A stretch of DNA of 64,000 bases from Mycolicibacterium sediminis (GCF_010731735.1 NZ_AP022588.1:5208001-5272000); one strand, 5' to 3'; shown: positions 1 through 10,149, counted from the first letter of the stretch. Numbers and translations are program-made. The notes: generated from the sequence alone by a model not told the origin.

Positions 1-3000
1 AGCGAACAGCACCGCCGCGTCGCGCTCGGAGTTGAGCACCTCCGTGGTGCTGTGCGAGTACTCGGGCAGCTTCAGCGTGTTGGTGGCCAGGCCCGCCACG
101 GTCGGCGCGGACTTCACGCCGATCTCGACGAAGCGCTCGACGCCGAGTCCGCCGGCGGCCTCCTCGATGAACAGGAGGTCCTGCGTCTCGATCCAGCGCA
201 CCGGGCTGGCGAACTGCCATGCCAGCAGCTCGATCACGATCTTGCGGCACAGCTCGCGCGGCCGCTCCGTGCGCCAGGTGTCGTAGTCGGCGAGGATCTC
301 GTCGAGCGGCTCGGCGGGCACCAGATCCCGGATCTCCTGGATGAAGTCGCGGTCGAGGGTGAACGGCCGCGGCACCAGGTTGGGGACGTACTTGCCGACG
401 AGCAGCTCGGGATCCGCGTCACGCGGCATGACCCGCTCGAGCGAGCGGCGGAAGTCGGCGACGCCGACCCGCAGCACCTCGGAGTGGAACGGCACGTCGA
501 TGCCGGGCACCAGGATGAACGAGCGCTTGCCGCCGGAGATCTCGCGACGCTTCTCGACCTCCTCCTCGAGGACCTCGAGCCCGCGGACGGTGCCGGCGAT
601 CGCGTACTGCGAGCCACGCAGGTTGTAGTTGACGATCTGCAGGAATTCGCCTGTGCGCTCGCCGATCTCGGAGACCCAGTCGGTGACGTCGTCGTCCGCC
701 AGGTCGATCTGGGACGGCCGGATGGCGGCCAGTCGGTAGTTCGACCGGCCGTTCTCGTCGCGCGGCACGATGTCGTGCATCTTGCTGCCGCGGTGGAAGA
801 CCACCTCGAGCAGTGCCTCCAGCGGGTAGACGCCGGACACGCAGGCCAGGGCGGTGTACTCGCCCACCGAGTGGCCACAGGCGATCGCGCCCTCGACGAA
901 GGCTCCCTGCTCGCGCATCTCGGCGACCTGGGCCGCCGCGACCGTCGCCATGGCGACCTGGGTGAACTGCGTCAGGTACAGCACGCCCTCGGGGTGGTGG
1001 TAGTGCACGCCGCTGGCGATCAGGCTGGTCGGGTTGTCGCGGACGACGTGCAGCACCGAGAAGCCGAGCGTCTCGCGGGTGAACTTGTCCGCGGTGTCCC
1101 ACACCTTGCGTGCGGCCTTGGACCGGGCCCTGACCTCCATGCCCATGCCCTTGGACTGAATCCCCTGGCCGGGGAAGGCATATGCGGTCTTGGGGGCGGC
1201 GAGCTGCGCCGTCGCGGCCATGACGAGTTCGCCTGCGACCTTTGCCGTCACCTCGATGATCTCGGCGCCGCGGTCGATGCCGACGCGGTCGACGCGGAAC
1301 TCGATCTCGTCACCGGGTAGGACCATGCCGAGGAAGCGCGACGTCCAGCCGACCAGGCGGGCCGGCGGGGTCGCCCGCCCGTCGGTGGCGGTGACGACGT
1401 GCTGCGCGGCGGCTGAGAGCCACATGCCGTGCACGATCGGCGTCTTCAGCCCGGCGAGCAGTGCCGCGGCCCGGTCGGTGTGGATCGGGTTGTGGTCACC
1501 GGACACGACCGCGAAGGCGCTCATGTCGGTGGGCGCGGTGACGGTGACGTCCCGACGCCGGCGACGAGGCGTCTCGGTGGCGTTGTCGGTGATCGCTCCA
1601 CCGGCGCGGACCGGATCGGCCAGCTCGACCGAGCCACTGCGGCCACGGATGGCGAAGCGCTCGGCCAGCGTGGCCAGCACGGTGCCCGAGGCGTCCGCGA
1701 CGGTCACGTCGACCGGGACGACGCGACCGACCTCGGTGTCCACCGCAGCGGAAGCCGTTGCGGTGACGGTCAACTCGGCCCGCTCATTCGGCATCGGCGC
1801 GAGCAGGTGGGCGGCGTGGTCGAGGTGGACCAGGCTGAGCAGACCCTCGACGACCGGGAATTCGGTCTCGGTGAGCGCGGAACCGATCACGGAGAACACG
1901 GCAGGCCAGCAGCGGCCGACCAGGGCATCGGGAACCAGCGTGAGCCCGGGGGCCAACGGCGCACCGAACGTGGCGGTGACGCCGGTGTGGTCGGCGACCT
2001 CCTCGGGATCCCAGGAGACGGTGACGGTGGTGCTGTCGTTCTCGACGGGCGGGAGCGCCTCGGGCCCCTCGACGTTGGCGGCGATGGCCAGGACGGCGCG
2101 CATCGCTGCCGAGGCGTCCTCGGTCGTGACGACGGGCATGCCGCCGTCGACCGTGGTCGCGGGAAGTGTGAACCGGATGGTGATCCACACCTCGGACAGC
2201 GGCAGGCTGAGCGTGACCGCCCCGTCTCCGGCCAGTTCGAGTCGCGCACCCGTGGACGGGTGTGTGGCCGAACGGTTCTCGTTGACCTGCCACTCCCGCG
2301 GCTCACCGATCCGGTGCACCGGGTTGATCGCGGTCCGGCCGGCCCAGAGGACGTCGGGCGAGTCGAGGACGACCGCCAGCGGACCGGTCACGTCGCGGCG
2401 CGCCTGCCGACGCGATACCACGGGGACGGGTCGGACGCCGGCGGACAGCACCTCGTCGATCGAGGCCTGCTCGAAGCGATCGAGCAGGTCGCCGACCGGC
2501 TCGTCGACGCGCGTGATGCCCTCGACGGCCTGGGTGCCCGGGATGATGCAGACCTCGTCGGCGGTGTAGCGGGCGTCGTGCGCCTGCCACAGCGAGTCGC
2601 TCCGCCACCAGCGGCGGACGTCCTTGTCGATCACGGGTACGAAGTTGACCGGTTTGCCCAGCGTCTTGCAGAGCGTGAAGAAGAACGGCACGTCGGCGGG
2701 GTGCAGCTTGACCGTCTCGGCGTCGGGGTAGCTCTCGAGCAGGACGGCGATGGCTCGCCGCGGGTCCTCGAGGAGCGCCTCGCCCTCGGCGTCCGCACCG
2801 AAGAGCGTCGGGATCGGACCCGAGTCGGCGGGGTTGAGACGCGCCTCGGCACGCTTGAGCATCTCCTCGAAACGATCACGCCAGCTGACGTCCAACCACG
2901 GCGACCCGGGCTTCGAGGTGTCGGCGGTGCTCTGGCCGTCACCGACGGCCAGGTCGACGTAGCGCTGCAGCCAGCCCAGGAACGTCATGTCGGCGACGTC

Positions 3001-5196
3001 GCCGAAGTAGGGCTTGGCGGTGCTGGCCATCGCGGTGATGATCTCGTCGCGTCGCTCGGCGACCGCGTCGGCGTCGCCGGCCACGTCGTCGAGCAGACGG
3101 CCACAGCGGGACGCGGCGTTGTCGATCTCATGGATGTCGGCGCCGAGCTGGCTGCGGCCGGAGGCCATGCCGCCCTGCGCCTTGCCGGCGCCCACCCATG
3201 CGGGGGTGCCGGTGGTGTCGACCAGCAGCTGCTTGACCGCCGGCGAGGTGGTGGCCTCGAGTGCGGCCATGGCGGCGGTGCCGACGAGGATGCCGTCGAC
3301 CGGCATCAGCGGGAAGCCGTACTGCGTGGCCCAGCGGCCGGAGAGGTACTCGGCGGCCCGCTCGGGCGTACCGATGCCACCGCCGACGCAGATCGTGATG
3401 TTGGACGACTTCCGCAGGTCCCCGTAGGTGGACACCAGCAGGTCGTCGAGGTCCTCCCAGGAGTGGTGACCGCCGGCCCGACCGCCCTCGATGTGCACGA
3501 TGACGTCACGCTCGGGCACCTCGGCGGCGATCTTGATGACCGACTTGATCTGGTCCACGGTGCCGGGCTTGAAGCAGACGTAGGTGATGCCGATGTCGTT
3601 GAGTTCCTCGATGAGGGCCGTGGCCTCCTCGAGTTCCGGGATGCCGGCGGTGACCACCAGGCCATCGATCGGAGCGCCGGACTGGCGCGCCTTCTGCACC
3701 AGGCGCTTGCCGCCCACCTGCAGCTTCCACAGGTAGGGATCGAGGAACAGCGAGTTGAACTGCACGGCGCGGCCCGGCTCGAGGAGCTGCGTCAGCTCCT
3801 CGATGCGCGCGTCGAAGATGGGTTCGGTGACCTGTCCGCCACCGGCAAGTTCGGCCCAGTGTCCGGCGTTGGTCGCCGCCGCGACGATCTTCGCGTCGAC
3901 GGTGGTCGGCGTCATGCCGGCGAGCAGGATGGGCGAGCGACCCGTGAGGCGGGTGAACTTCGTGGACAGCTTGACCTTGCCGTCCGGCAGTTCGATCGCC
4001 GACGGGGCGAAGCTCGACCACTTCGGGGCGATCTCGGGGGCGGCGCCCACGGTGAACAGGCTGCGCTGACCGGCGCGGGTGGCGGCCGGCACGATGCCCA
4101 TGCCGAGACCGCGGATCACCGGCGCGGTGAGGCGGGTCAGGGTGTCGCTCGGGCCGAGGTCGACGATCCAGGTGGCGCCGGCGTCGTGCAGGCGGTCCGC
4201 CTCCGCGACCCAGTCGATCGGCTTGACGAAGATCGCCTCGGTCATGGCGTGCGCGAGGTCGGCATCGATCCCGGTGCGGGCGGCCCACCCGTCGACGACG
4301 TCGATGCCGTCGGCGAGGCGCGGCGTGTGGAAGCCCACCTCGACCTGGACACCGTGGAACACGGGGCTGAAGACGGCGCCGCCGCGGAGCTTCGCCTTCC
4401 GCTCGGCTTCTTCCCGCTCGGTGATCTTCGAGCAGTAGAGCTCGAAACGGGACAGTTGCTCGGGCGTGCCGGTGATGACGACGGAGCGCCTGCCGTTGCG
4501 GATGGACAGCACGGGCGGCAGGACGGTGCGGACGTCGGTCGCGAAGTCCTCGAGGAGTTCGACGATGCGGTCGGGGTCGACGTTGGTGACCGACACCATC
4601 GGCGACTTGTCGCCGCGGCCGACCATGCCGCGCCGGCGCGAAATCAGTGATCCGGCGGCGCCGATGAGTTGGAGCAGCGCGAGGAGTTCTGCGTCGCGTG
4701 CACCGCCGGCCTTGAGCGACTCGGCGGCCACGATGCCCTGCGAGTGGCCCGCCACCGCGACGGGCGGCGTGCCCTGTAGGTCGAGGCCCTGGCGTTCGAC
4801 GGCGCGCATGGCGGCCATCTGGGCGAGCAGGATGCCGGGGCCCGAGATGGCGGCGGTGACCAACTGCTTGGTGTTCGGCAGCGGCTCGTCCGCGGCGAGG
4901 GCGCGCACCCACTGCATGGGCTGGAAGCCGATCGGTCGGACGACCACCAGCTCACGGGCGACGGGCTCGAGCAGCAGCTCCGCCTCGCCGACGACCTCGC
5001 TGAGTTCGGATTCGATCCCGGCCGAACTGATCAGGTCCTCGAGGTTCTCCAGCCAGTCGCCGCCCTGGCCGCCGAACGCCACGGCGTAGGGCTCGCCGGC
5101 GTTGAGGAGGTCGACGAGCGCCTGGGCGCCATGCGCCGACCTGTCGGTGGCCGCAGCCTTGCGTCCGGTCGAGATCCTGTGTTCGTTGATCGTCAC
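1..5196 (-). CDS. fas: Type I fatty-acid synthase, N-terminal part (partial)
   Basis: This is the multifunctional cytosolic fatty-acid synthase that makes the acyl-CoA precursors of membrane lipids and mycolic acids. The frame is open for 1732 codons from a GTG at 5196 to the left edge. Mycobacterial FAS-I has about 3,070 residues, so a little over half is present. Visible in order: an acetyl-transferase domain with GHSQG near residue 150; an FMN enoyl-reductase region with LAGMTPTTVDAK near 430; a MaoC-type dehydratase with HNPIHTD near 1235; and a malonyl/palmitoyl transferase with GIQSKGMGM near 1345 and GHSVGEY near 1440. The acyl-carrier, ketoreductase and ketosynthase parts lie outside the window. 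The start follows a GGAGATGGC ribosome-binding stretch. No frameshift or internal stop is seen. Two inverted repeats upstream are candidate regulator sites. Confidence 0.96.
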   Translation of the reverse strand, partial: MTINEHRISTGRKAAATDRSAHGAQALVDLLNAGEPYAVAFGGQGGDWLENLEDLISSAGIESELSEVVGEAELLLEPVARELVVVRPIGFQPMQWVRALAADEPLPNTKQLVTAAISGPGILLAQMAAMRAVERQGLDLQGTPPVAVAGHSQGIVAAESLKAGGARDAELLALLQLIGAAGSLISRRRGMVGRGDKSPMVSVTNVDPDRIVELLEDFATDVRTVLPPVLSIRNGRRSVVITGTPEQLSRFELYCSKITEREEAERKAKLRGGAVFSPVFHGVQVEVGFHTPRLADGIDVVDGWAARTGIDADLAHAMTEAIFVKPIDWVAEADRLHDAGATWIVDLGPSDTLTRLTAPVIRGLGMGIVPAATRAGQRSLFTVGAAPEIAPKWSSFAPSAIELPDGKVKLSTKFTRLTGRSPILLAGMTPTTVDAKIVAAATNAGHWAELAGGGQVTEPIFDARIEELTQLLEPGRAVQFNSLFLDPYLWKLQVGGKRLVQKARQSGAPIDGLVVTAGIPELEEATALIEELNDIGITYVCFKPGTVDQIKSVIKIAAEVPERDVIVHIEGGRAGGHHSWEDLDDLLVSTYGDLRKSSNITICVGGGIGTPERAAEYLSGRWATQYGFPLMPVDGILVGTAAMAALEATTSPAVKQLLVDTTGTPAWVGAGKAQGGMASGRSQLGADIHEIDNAASRCGRLLDDVAGDADAVAERRDEIITAMASTAKPYFGDVADMTFLGWLQRYVDLAVGDGQSTADTSKPGSPWLDVSWRDRFEEMLKRAEARLNPADSGPIPTLFGADAEGEALLEDPRRAIAVLLESYPDAETVKLHPADVPFFFTLCKTLGKPVNFVPVIDKDVRRWWRSDSLWQAHDARYTADEVCIIPGTQAVEGITRVDEPVGDLLDRFEQASIDEVLSAGVRPVPVVSRRQARRDVTGPLAVVLDSPDVLWAGRTAINPVHRIGEPREWQVNENRSATHPSTGARLELAGDGAVTLSLPLSEVWITIRFTLPATTVDGGMPVVTTEDASAAMRAVLAIAANVEGPEALPPVENDSTTVTVSWDPEEVADHTGVTATFGAPLAPGLTLVPDALVGRCWPAVFSVIGSALTETEFPVVEGLLSLVHLDHAAHLLAPMPNERAELTVTATASAAVDTEVGRVVPVDVTVADASGTVLATLAERFAIRGRSGSVELADPVRAGGAITDNATETPRRRRRDVTVTAPTDMSAFAVVSGDHNPIHTDRAAALLAGLKTPIVHGMWLSAAAQHVVTATDGRATPPARLVGWTSRFLGMVLPGDEIEFRVDRVGIDRGAEIIEVTAKVAGELVMAATAQLAAPKTAYAFPGQGIQSKGMGMEVRARSKAARKVWDTADKFTRETLGFSVLHVVRDNPTSLIASGVHYHHPEGVLYLTQFTQVAMATVAAAQVAEMREQGAFVEGAIACGHSVGEYTALACVSGVYPLEALLEVVFHRGSKMHDIVPRDENGRSNYRLAAIRPSQIDLADDDVTDWVSEIGERTGEFLQIVNYNLRGSQYAIAGTVRGLEVLEEEVEKRREISGGKRSFILVPGIDVPFHSEVLRVGVADFRRSLERVMPRDADPELLVGKYVPNLVPRPFTLDRDFIQEIRDLVPAEPLDEILADYDTWRTERPRELCRKIVIELLAWQFASPVRWIETQDLLFIEEAAGGLGVERFVEIGVKSAPTVAGLATNTLKLPEYSHSTTEVLNSERDAAVLFA

Positions 5197-5428
5197 GTCT
5201 TGCCATCTCCTCGTGCGCTGTCGCGCGTATTTCTCGTCTGCGGCGTGTCGTCCCGGCTGCGGACCTCGCTGCTCTGCGAGGGGCGATTCGGCGTCGAATC
5301 GAAGCTGAGACCCGGTGCCGTGGTCCGGCGCCGGGGACGCCATCCGGGGCCTCTCGTCGAGGACCTGGCGTGCGTGTCAGCCCTTGTAAGAGTGTCATAA
5401 GAGGCAAGGCGGACTTCGGGCCGAAAAT

Positions 5429-5459
5429 GGTTACTGACGAGTTCTACGCTCGAGTAACC
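5429..5459. promoter_or_regulatory. Inverted repeat upstream of fas, candidate operator 1
   Basis: Arms GGTTACT (5429-5435) and AGTAACC (5453-5459) are exact reverse complements with a 17-bp spacer, about 230 bp upstream of the fas GTG. The right arm lies in CGAGTAACCAC, which recurs exactly at the second site 85 bp away. In mycobacteria fas is controlled by the TetR-type activator FasR at inverted repeats in its promoter. That these are FasR sites is inference. Confidence 0.5.
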
Positions 5460-5524
5460 ACCCAATGCGTAACGCGGGCCAGACGGCGCCCGTCGACCTT
5501 CCGGGACAAATGTCCTGTTGGAAC

Positions 5525-5546
5525 GTGGTTACGGTCGAGTAACCAC
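5525..5546. promoter_or_regulatory. Inverted repeat upstream of fas, candidate operator 2
   Basis: A perfect palindrome with 8-bp arms, GTGGTTAC (5525-5532) and GTAACCAC (5539-5546), and a 6-bp spacer. It shares CGAGTAACCAC with operator 1. The rest of the 576-bp gap between fas and the epimerase (5197-5772) shows no convincing gene. It is AT-richer near 5565-5590, with a direct repeat GTTATC at 5571 and 5582. No confident -35/-10 pair was assigned. Confidence 0.55.
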
Positions 5547-5772
5547 AACGGCGCTGATCACGGCGGTATTGTTATCAAATCGTTATCTAGCTTTCGAACC
5601 CTTCGATTCGTCCCGACCCTCGACGGCGCAACAGGACATCGGACGGCCGAGTGTCTAGTCATGACGGGCAGCCGCTGCCGGTTGTTTGCTGGGCAATCTT
5701 ACTGATCGGTAACATTCGAATCCTGGTCGCCTTCCGATCGCCTCCCGGCGGCACAGGGCGCGCCGGCGACCG

Positions 5773-6768
5773 TCAGCGCGCCCGGTCCCGGAAGAACCGG
5801 GCCGCCGCCGCGATGGACTCCTCGACCGGCCGCGGCGTCCATCCGAGTTCCCGCTCCGCTTTGGTGTGATCCAGGGGTGACATCAGGTCCGCCATGCGGA
5901 TGCCGACGGCAGCGAACATCAGGTCGCGTCGCAGCACCGCGGACGCCGCGTCGTTGATCCGGGCCGCCGAATACAGCAGCGGCAGCGGCAGCGGGATGCG
6001 CGGCGCCCGTCTGCCGACGGCCTCGGCAGCGACGGCGTGCACCTCCCGGGAACTGAGGTAGCGGTCCGAGACGATGTACCGCTCACCGGGCGAGCCGTGG
6101 TCGGCTGCCAGCAGCATCGCTCGGGCGGCGTCCTCGATGCCGACCACCTCGGACGAGAAACCGAGGTAGAACGGAAAGCGCCCGGCGGCGACACGGGCGA
6201 TCAGGTCACCGTGCGGAGTGGGTGCCCAGTCCCCGGGACCGTAGGTGGTGGAGATGCAGAGCGCGACGGCCGGCAATCCCCTGTCCCGTGCATGGCTCAG
6301 CACCAGGTTCTCGGCCTCGACGCGCGCCTGGACGTACGGCCCACCGCCGTCCCAGTCGTGCGGGTCGTTCTCGGTGACCGGCCGGGTGCGGTTGATCGCC
6401 AACGTGCCCGTCGTGCTGGTGTAGACGAACCGTCGGAGTCGCGCCGTCACGGCGGCGTCGAGGACGTGCCGTAGACCGTCGACGTTGGTGCGGAACAGCG
6501 GTGCCGGGTCACGCAGCCACATGCGGGCGTCGACGACGCAGTGGTAGACCACGTCGCAGCCGCTCATCGCGGCGGCGAGCGCAGCGTCGTCGAAGACGTC
6601 GCCGTAACAGCGCTCGACCGGGAGGTCGTCGATGCCGCGGGTGGCACTCGTCCGGCGCAGCATGACCCTGACGTCCTCGCCCGCGGCGACGAGTTGGCGC
6701 GTCACGTGCGAACCGAGGAAGCCGCTCGCCCCGATGACGAGTTTCCTGGGTCGGCGACCCGCGACCAT
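5773..6768 (-). CDS. NAD-dependent epimerase/dehydratase (extended SDR)
   Basis: A 331-residue extended short-chain dehydrogenase of the epimerase/3-beta-hydroxysteroid-dehydrogenase-like type. The Rossmann motif GASGFLG is at residues 13-19. The catalytic Ser/Thr stretch YTSTTGTLA and the active-site region PYVQARVEAENL follow. The usual YxxxK lysine is Arg here (YVQAR), which may weaken or alter catalysis. The ATG at 6768 is chosen because the Rossmann strand begins a few residues later; a GTG at 6783, five codons upstream, is equally possible. The gene lies upstream of fas on the same strand, 576 bp away, and is divergent from the Pot importer. The substrate cannot be told from sequence. 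Confidence 0.8.
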   Translation of the reverse strand: MVAGRRPRKLVIGASGFLGSHVTRQLVAAGEDVRVMLRRTSATRGIDDLPVERCYGDVFDDAALAAAMSGCDVVYHCVVDARMWLRDPAPLFRTNVDGLRHVLDAAVTARLRRFVYTSTTGTLAINRTRPVTENDPHDWDGGGPYVQARVEAENLVLSHARDRGLPAVALCISTTYGPGDWAPTPHGDLIARVAAGRFPFYLGFSSEVVGIEDAARAMLLAADHGSPGERYIVSDRYLSSREVHAVAAEAVGRRAPRIPLPLPLLYSAARINDAASAVLRRDLMFAAVGIRMADLMSPLDHTKAERELGWTPRPVEESIAAAARFFRDRAR

Positions 6769-6944
6769 GCCTCCGTCGTCCACGCCGCCGAGCCTAGGCT
6801 GAGCGACCGCACAACCCGTCCGGCGGCACCCGATCGCTGTAGGACGACTGTGAGCGCCGCTGCGGAACCCGTGGGTCAGAGGCATCGAACATGCGTAATC
6901 GGACATGACGCTGCAGGATCGCCACCGAATTCATAGGATCAGCC

Positions 6945-8045
6945 ATGCTCTCCGGACGGACCGACGCGTCGACCACCGCCGGCACCGACACCCGAACCTC
7001 CGAACCGCAGATCGAGTTGGTCGGGGTGCGAAAGGTGTTCGCGGATCGTGGGAACGGACGCGGCGCCGAGGTCGTGGCCGTCCACGGCGCCGACCTGACC
7101 GTCTTCGACGGCGAGTTGTTCGCCATCCTCGGCCCCTCGGGATCGGGCAAGACCACCGTGCTGCGCATGATCGCCGGATTCGACGAACCGACCGCAGGCA
7201 CCATCCGCCTCGGCGGCACCGACGTCGTCGGGGTGCCCGCACGCCTGCGCGACGTCAACACGGTGTTCCAGGACTACGCACTGTTCCCGCACATGACCGT
7301 GGCGGAGAACGTCGAGTACGGCTTGAAGGTGAAGGGCGTGTCGAGGTCCGAACGCCGGACCCGTACCGCGGAGGTCCTCGAGCTGGTGCGACTCGCCGAC
7401 TTCGGGCCGCGGCGGCCGACTCAGCTGTCGGGCGGTCAGCGTCAGCGCGTCGCCCTGGCTCGTGCGCTGGTCGGCAGGCCACGGGTGCTGCTGCTCGACG
7501 AGCCGCTGGGCGCGCTGGACCTCAAGCTGCGCGAGCAGATGCAGGTCGAACTCAAGGCGATCCAGCGCGAGATCGGCATCACCTTCGTGATCGTCACCCA
7601 CGACCAGGACGAGGCGCTGACCCTCTGCGATCGCCTGGCCGTGTTCAACGACGGCCGCATCGAGCAGGTGGGTGCCGCCCGCGAGGTGTACGAGCATCCC
7701 GCCAACCGTTTCGTCGCCGACTTCGTCGGGACGTCCAACGTGTTCGACGGCGACGACGCCCGCGCCCTGATCGGCAGGTCGGGATCGTTCTCCGTTCGTC
7801 CCGAGAACATCGCCGTCCTCCCCGCCGACGACGTCGGCGCCGCGGGCATGCGCACCGTCGAGGCGACGGTCGCCGAGGTCATCTACTCCGGCGCCACCAC
7901 GCGGGTCGCGGCGATCACGGCGCCCGGGGTCACGCTCACCGCCACGGTGCTCAGCGCCAGCGCGACGTGGGCACGGGACCTCGACCACGGCACCCGCATC
8001 ACGCTGGCCTGGCCCGAGAACGCCGTGCACGACCTGTCCACCTGA
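6945..8045 (+). CDS. ABC transporter ATPase, PotA-like (spermidine/putrescine type)
   Basis: A 366-residue ATP-binding subunit of a type I ABC importer. Walker A GPSGSGKT is at 63-70, the signature LSGGQ at 161-165, Walker B VLLLDE at 181-186 and the H-loop histidine near 219. A C-terminal TOBE-like segment from about 255 is typical of PotA/FbpC-type subunits. The ATG at 6945 follows AGGAT. The gene starts a tight operon with a lipoprotein binding subunit and two permeases. That composition and the permease types fit polyamine or similar cationic or organic-acid import; the substrate is inferred from family only. Confidence 0.88.
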   Translation: MLSGRTDASTTAGTDTRTSEPQIELVGVRKVFADRGNGRGAEVVAVHGADLTVFDGELFAILGPSGSGKTTVLRMIAGFDEPTAGTIRLGGTDVVGVPARLRDVNTVFQDYALFPHMTVAENVEYGLKVKGVSRSERRTRTAEVLELVRLADFGPRRPTQLSGGQRQRVALARALVGRPRVLLLDEPLGALDLKLREQMQVELKAIQREIGITFVIVTHDQDEALTLCDRLAVFNDGRIEQVGAAREVYEHPANRFVADFVGTSNVFDGDDARALIGRSGSFSVRPENIAVLPADDVGAAGMRTVEATVAEVIYSGATTRVAAITAPGVTLTATVLSASATWARDLDHGTRITLAWPENAVHDLST

Positions 8046-8086
8046 CGCCACGACCGACCGAACCATCACTACGGAGGAGAGCCCTC

Positions 8087-9274
8087 ATGAGAAGCCACGT
8101 CATCCGACTGGGACTGGCGCTGACCGCGTGCGTCGCCCTCGTCGCCTCCTGCTCGAGCGGCTCCGGCGGCGGCACCGGCGAGGAGCCGCCGAAGATCGAG
8201 CCCCTGGGCGCACTCGGCGCGGGTGAGGGCCAACTCAACCTGATCGCGTGGGCGGGCTATGCGGAGAACGGATCGAACGACCCGGCCGTCGACTGGGTGA
8301 CGCCGTTCGAGAAGCAGTCCGGTTGCAAGGTCAACATCAAGATCGGCAACACGTCCGACGAGATGGTGCAGCTCATGAGAAGCGGCCAGTACGACGGGGT
8401 CTCGGCGTCGGGTGACGCGACACTGCGGCTGCTGTACGCCGGTGACGTCGCGCCGGTGAACACCTCGCTGGTACCGAACTACGAGACCATCTCCGGGTTC
8501 CTCAAGGACAAGCCGTGGAACTCCGTCGACGGCCAGATGTACGGCATCCCGCACGGCTGGGGTGCCAATCTCCTGATGTACAACGTCGACGTCGTGCGGG
8601 ATGCGCCGAACTCGTGGGGCGCGGTGTTCACCGACGCCGGGAAGTACGCGGGCAAGGTCACGGCCTACGACTCGCCGATCTACATCGCCGATGCCGCGCT
8701 GTATCTGTCGAAGAGCAAGCCGGAGTTGGGAATCAAGGATCCGTACTCGTTGACGGCCGAGCAGCTCGACGCCGCCGTCGAGCTGCTGAAGGCGCAGCGC
8801 GAGAACATCGGGGAGTACTGGTCGGACTACACCAAGGAGGTGCAGGCCTTCGAGTCCGGCACGTCGGTGATCGGTACGACGTGGCAGGTCATCGCCAACA
8901 CCATCGGCTCCGAGAACAAGGTCCAGGTCAACACCGTGCTGCCCAAGGAGGGTGCGACCGGCTGGTCGGACACGTGGATGGTGTCGTCCAAGGCCGCCCA
9001 CCCGAACTGCATGTACGAGTGGATGAACTGGATCACCTCACCCCAGGTCAACGCGCAGGCCGCCGAGTACTTCGGCGAGGCGCCGGGCCAGACCAAGGCC
9101 TGCGAGTTCACCACCGAGAAGGACTACTGCGACATCTACCACGCCACCGACCAGGAGTTCGCGGCCCAGATCCACTACTGGACCACCCCGCAGAAGCAGT
9201 GCGTCGACGGCAGCGGTGACAACTGCACCACCTACGACGAGTGGGTCGACAAGTGGCAGCAGATCAAGGGGTGA
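8087..9274 (+). CDS. Extracellular solute-binding lipoprotein, PotD-like
   Basis: A 395-residue periplasmic-type binding protein anchored as a lipoprotein. The N-terminus has a basic MRSHVIRLG start, a hydrophobic stretch and the lipobox LVASC with Cys near residue 22, followed by a Ser/Gly linker. The body is a spermidine/putrescine-type binding protein (NLIAWAGYAENG; GYxPHGWGANLLMYN-like core). GGAGGAGA sits just before the ATG at 8087, 41 bp after the ATPase. The stop overlaps the next gene's GTG (GTGA). It would deliver substrate to the two permeases that follow. Confidence 0.87.
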   Translation: MRSHVIRLGLALTACVALVASCSSGSGGGTGEEPPKIEPLGALGAGEGQLNLIAWAGYAENGSNDPAVDWVTPFEKQSGCKVNIKIGNTSDEMVQLMRSGQYDGVSASGDATLRLLYAGDVAPVNTSLVPNYETISGFLKDKPWNSVDGQMYGIPHGWGANLLMYNVDVVRDAPNSWGAVFTDAGKYAGKVTAYDSPIYIADAALYLSKSKPELGIKDPYSLTAEQLDAAVELLKAQRENIGEYWSDYTKEVQAFESGTSVIGTTWQVIANTIGSENKVQVNTVLPKEGATGWSDTWMVSSKAAHPNCMYEWMNWITSPQVNAQAAEYFGEAPGQTKACEFTTEKDYCDIYHATDQEFAAQIHYWTTPQKQCVDGSGDNCTTYDEWVDKWQQIKG

Positions 9275-10149
9275 CGGCAGCCACCACGGACGCACCACCA
9301 CCTCCCGCGCGCGCCGGCCGGCGCGGGCTCGGCCGTCGCGCGGGCCTCGCGGTCCTGCTGGTCCCGCCGCTGGCGTGGCTGGTGGTGGCCTACCTCGGAT
9401 CGCTTGCCGTGCTGCTGGTCTCGGCGTTCTGGACCAGGAGCTCGTTCACCGGCGCCGTCCTGCACGAGTTCACGACCGACAACGTGGTCCGGGTCGTCAC
9501 CGACGAGTTGTTCCGGGCGGTCACGCTGCGCACGGTGGGCGTGGCGCTGCTCGTCACGGTCATCTGCGCGGCGCTCGCCGTGCCGCTCGCGCTGTTCATG
9601 GCGAAGGTGGCGACGCCGCGGATGCGGCTGGTCCTGGTCGTGGCGGTCACCACGCCGCTCTGGGCCAGCTACCTGGTCAAGGCCTACGCCTGGCGCATGC
9701 TGCTGTCGCCGGAGGGTCCGCTGGACTGGGCCACCGGCTACTCCCCCGGGTACGGCCTCGCCGCCACCGTGATCACCCTGACCTACCTCTGGCTGCCGTA
9801 CATGATCATTCCGGTGTTCGCGGCCTTCGACCGGGTGCCCGACTCGCTGATCGACGCCAGCTCCGACCTCGGCGCCTCGGATCTCTCGACGATGCGGATG
9901 GTGATGGCGCCCCTGGTGTTCCCCGGCATCGCTGCCGGCTCGATCTTCACGTTCTCGCTGTCGATGGGTGACTACATCGCGGTGACGATCGTGGGCGGCA
10001 AGAGTCAACTGCTGGGCAACGTCATCTACGGCCAGCTCGTGACCGCCAACAATCAGCCGTTGGCCGCGGCGCTCTCGGCGATCCCGCTCCTCGCGATCAT
10101 CGCCTACCTGCTCGCCATGCGCCGGACCGGTGCCCTGGAGAACGTCTGA
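9271..10149 (+). CDS. ABC transporter permease, PotB-like
   Basis: A 292-residue inner-membrane permease with about six hydrophobic segments. The EAA-type loop that contacts the ATPase is recognisable as DASSDLGASDLSTMRMV in the C-terminal third. The GTG at 9271 is chosen because it overlaps the upstream stop as GTGA, which suggests translational coupling; an in-frame start ten codons upstream would lie inside the lipoprotein gene. The gene ends by overlapping the ATG of the second permease. Confidence 0.87.
   Translation: MTAATTDAPPPPARAGRRGLGRRAGLAVLLVPPLAWLVVAYLGSLAVLLVSAFWTRSSFTGAVLHEFTTDNVVRVVTDELFRAVTLRTVGVALLVTVICAALAVPLALFMAKVATPRMRLVLVVAVTTPLWASYLVKAYAWRMLLSPEGPLDWATGYSPGYGLAATVITLTYLWLPYMIIPVFAAFDRVPDSLIDASSDLGASDLSTMRMVMAPLVFPGIAAGSIFTFSLSMGDYIAVTIVGGKSQLLGNVIYGQLVTANNQPLAAALSAIPLLAIIAYLLAMRRTGALENV

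Noticed and set aside
1429..4650. 1073-codon plus-strand open frame
   Set aside because: It is antisense to fas; the amino-acid composition is Arg/Gly/Asp/Val-rich as expected from reading high-GC codons backwards, and no family motif appears.
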